From assembly GCA_016194725.1 (NCBI GenBank), contig JACQAW010000422.1, positions 1 through 7,884 of the forward strand: a stretch of 7,884 nt of DNA. Reading direction: 5' to 3'. A model generated the notes under the pieces. The model had not been told where the DNA came from and made no database searches. It saw only the letters and a list, made by a program, of their open reading frames with translations. Origin of the DNA: Deltaproteobacteria bacterium. GTDB taxonomy: Bacteria > Bdellovibrionota > UBA1018 > UBA923. Shown in pieces: positions 7,134 to 7,884 of the stretch; the stretch's first letter is position 1, and the number at the start of each line of letters is the position of its first letter. A program made the position numbers and the translations under genes.

Positions 7134-7884
7134 TTTGTCTCGTGTACAGTTTCGAAAACTTTTCTAACCGGCCCAACTGCTTCACACCACTCCGCGACAG
7201 TCTCGACGAAAAACCGTTCGGAATAACTGTGACCTAACATTACCAGCGTCATACCCTTTTGGCGGGCTTCGAGCATCTGGTGGTAGCCGATTTCACCGCA
7301 GACATAAACGTCTGCTCCCTTAGCGGAGGCAGCGCTTACGAAAGAGGATCCGCTTCCCGGAGAAAATGCGAGATTTTGAACACGCATTTTCGAATCCGCG
7401 AGGCCCGGACCAGCTACCGTTACTGAACTCAATTGGAAGATTTGTTTAACATTATCGAGTAGTTTATGGAAGGCCAAAGGCTCAACTTCGCCGGCATCCA
7501 TTGGCGCAGCCTTGTTATGAATTCCGGCGTATTTCCCGACAAAACCATACCCCAGCGGACGAGCCGGTTGTGCTAACTCCAAAACATCATAGGCCATTTC
7601 TTCGTAGGGGTGCGCGCTGCGGGCTGCCGCCACCACCTCACCCAAGGCTTTCCAGGGAAATACCACCTCAAATCGCTTTTCACGCGAGCGCTCCAGCTGG
7701 CCCGCTCGGCCCACGACCGGCTTCGTGCTTTCACCGCCGAAAAATGTGCCCTCGCCGTCAAATGAAAATGAGCACTGCGTGTAGTCTCCGATTTTTCCAG
7801 CACCCGCGCGGCAAACCGCTTCGCGGAGCGTCTCGAGATTTTTCTCGGGCACGTAGGTTATGAACTTTCCAAGTCGCTGCGAAC
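7130..7884 (-). CDS. Nif3-like dinuclear metal-centre protein with CutA/PII-like insert (5' end outside window)
   Basis: About 250 residues are visible, with the frame open to the window edge. The GTG at 7850-7852 can be read as a start, but the frame continues upstream as SQRLGKFITY and then VPEKNLE, typical of the beginning of the YqfO-type insert, so the gene is cut by the edge. Visible residues 5-105 form the CutA/PII-like domain (GAGKIGDYTQCSF, FFGGESTKP, AHPYEEMAYDV). Residues about 110-250 are the C-terminal half of Nif3, with SPGSGSSFV, DVYVCGEIGYHQ and GHSYSERFFVE; H218 and E222 of the visible fragment match the usual C-terminal metal ligands. The N-terminal half with the His-His ligands would lie outside. 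Family: NIF3/DUF34, widespread, metal-binding, function not settled. The stop overlaps the zinc-ribbon start by 4 nt, indicating an operon. Confidence 0.92.
   Translation of the reverse strand, partial: SQRLGKFITYVPEKNLETLREAVCRAGAGKIGDYTQCSFSFDGEGTFFGGESTKPVVGRAGQLERSREKRFEVVFPWKALGEVVAAARSAHPYEEMAYDVLELAQPARPLGYGFVGKYAGIHNKAAPMDAGEVEPLAFHKLLDNVKQIFQLSSVTVAGPGLADSKMRVQNLAFSPGSGSSFVSAASAKGADVYVCGEIGYHQMLEARQKGMTLVMLGHSYSERFFVETVAEWCEAVGPVRKVFETVHETK

Noticed and set aside
6453..7226. Plus-strand open frame of 257 codons opposite the zinc-ribbon gene
   Set aside because: Its Leu/Val/Phe-rich composition is the antisense image of the Lys/Glu/Gln coiled coil; it is not a real membrane protein.
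7130..7852. Nif3-like gene starting at GTG 7850-7852
   Set aside because: The frame stays open to the window edge and the residues before the GTG (GKFITY) fit the family, so the true start is outside.

Overview
The window looks like a piece of a fairly GC-rich, Gram-negative bacterial chromosome. The evidence is a bacterial type A RNase P RNA, two exported proteins with clear signal peptides (one with DsbD-like periplasmic redox domains) and a polytopic DUF2079 membrane protein. The gene set would fit the Bdellovibrionota or former Deltaproteobacteria, but that placement is a weak inference. Coding density is high and there is no sign of a mobile element, CRISPR array, tRNA or integration site.

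Layout, left to right. (1) On the + strand is the 3' part of an alpha/beta hydrolase gene, followed after 4 bp by a 567-residue exported protein. That protein joins a DsbD-alpha-like domain, a thioredoxin domain (WCPPC) and a TPR-like helical tail; the pair looks like an operon. (2) Convergent with it, and overlapping it by 13 bp, is a 656-residue minus-strand gene. It encodes an exported protein with a C-terminal 2H phosphoesterase (LigT-like) domain and a long N-terminal part that I do not firmly recognise, but which carries motifs like a nucleotidyltransferase active site. (3) A 127-bp intergenic region, AT-rich on its right side, separates it from the divergent DUF2079 membrane protein on the + strand. 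(4) The right third is a minus-strand block transcribed toward the left: a Nif3-like protein with a CutA/PII-like insert (cut by the window edge), a translationally coupled coiled-coil C4 zinc-ribbon protein, and the RNase P RNA gene rnpB ending at a strong intrinsic terminator.

The most interesting item is the 656-residue protein. If the N-terminal motifs are real, one exported polypeptide combines a nucleotide-transferring and a 2'-5'/cyclic-phosphodiester-cleaving module, logically similar to a synthase and hydrolase pair. This rests on motif reading only. The second item is a DsbD-like protein that has the two soluble redox domains but lacks the membrane electron-transfer domain. The rest is ordinary housekeeping content.
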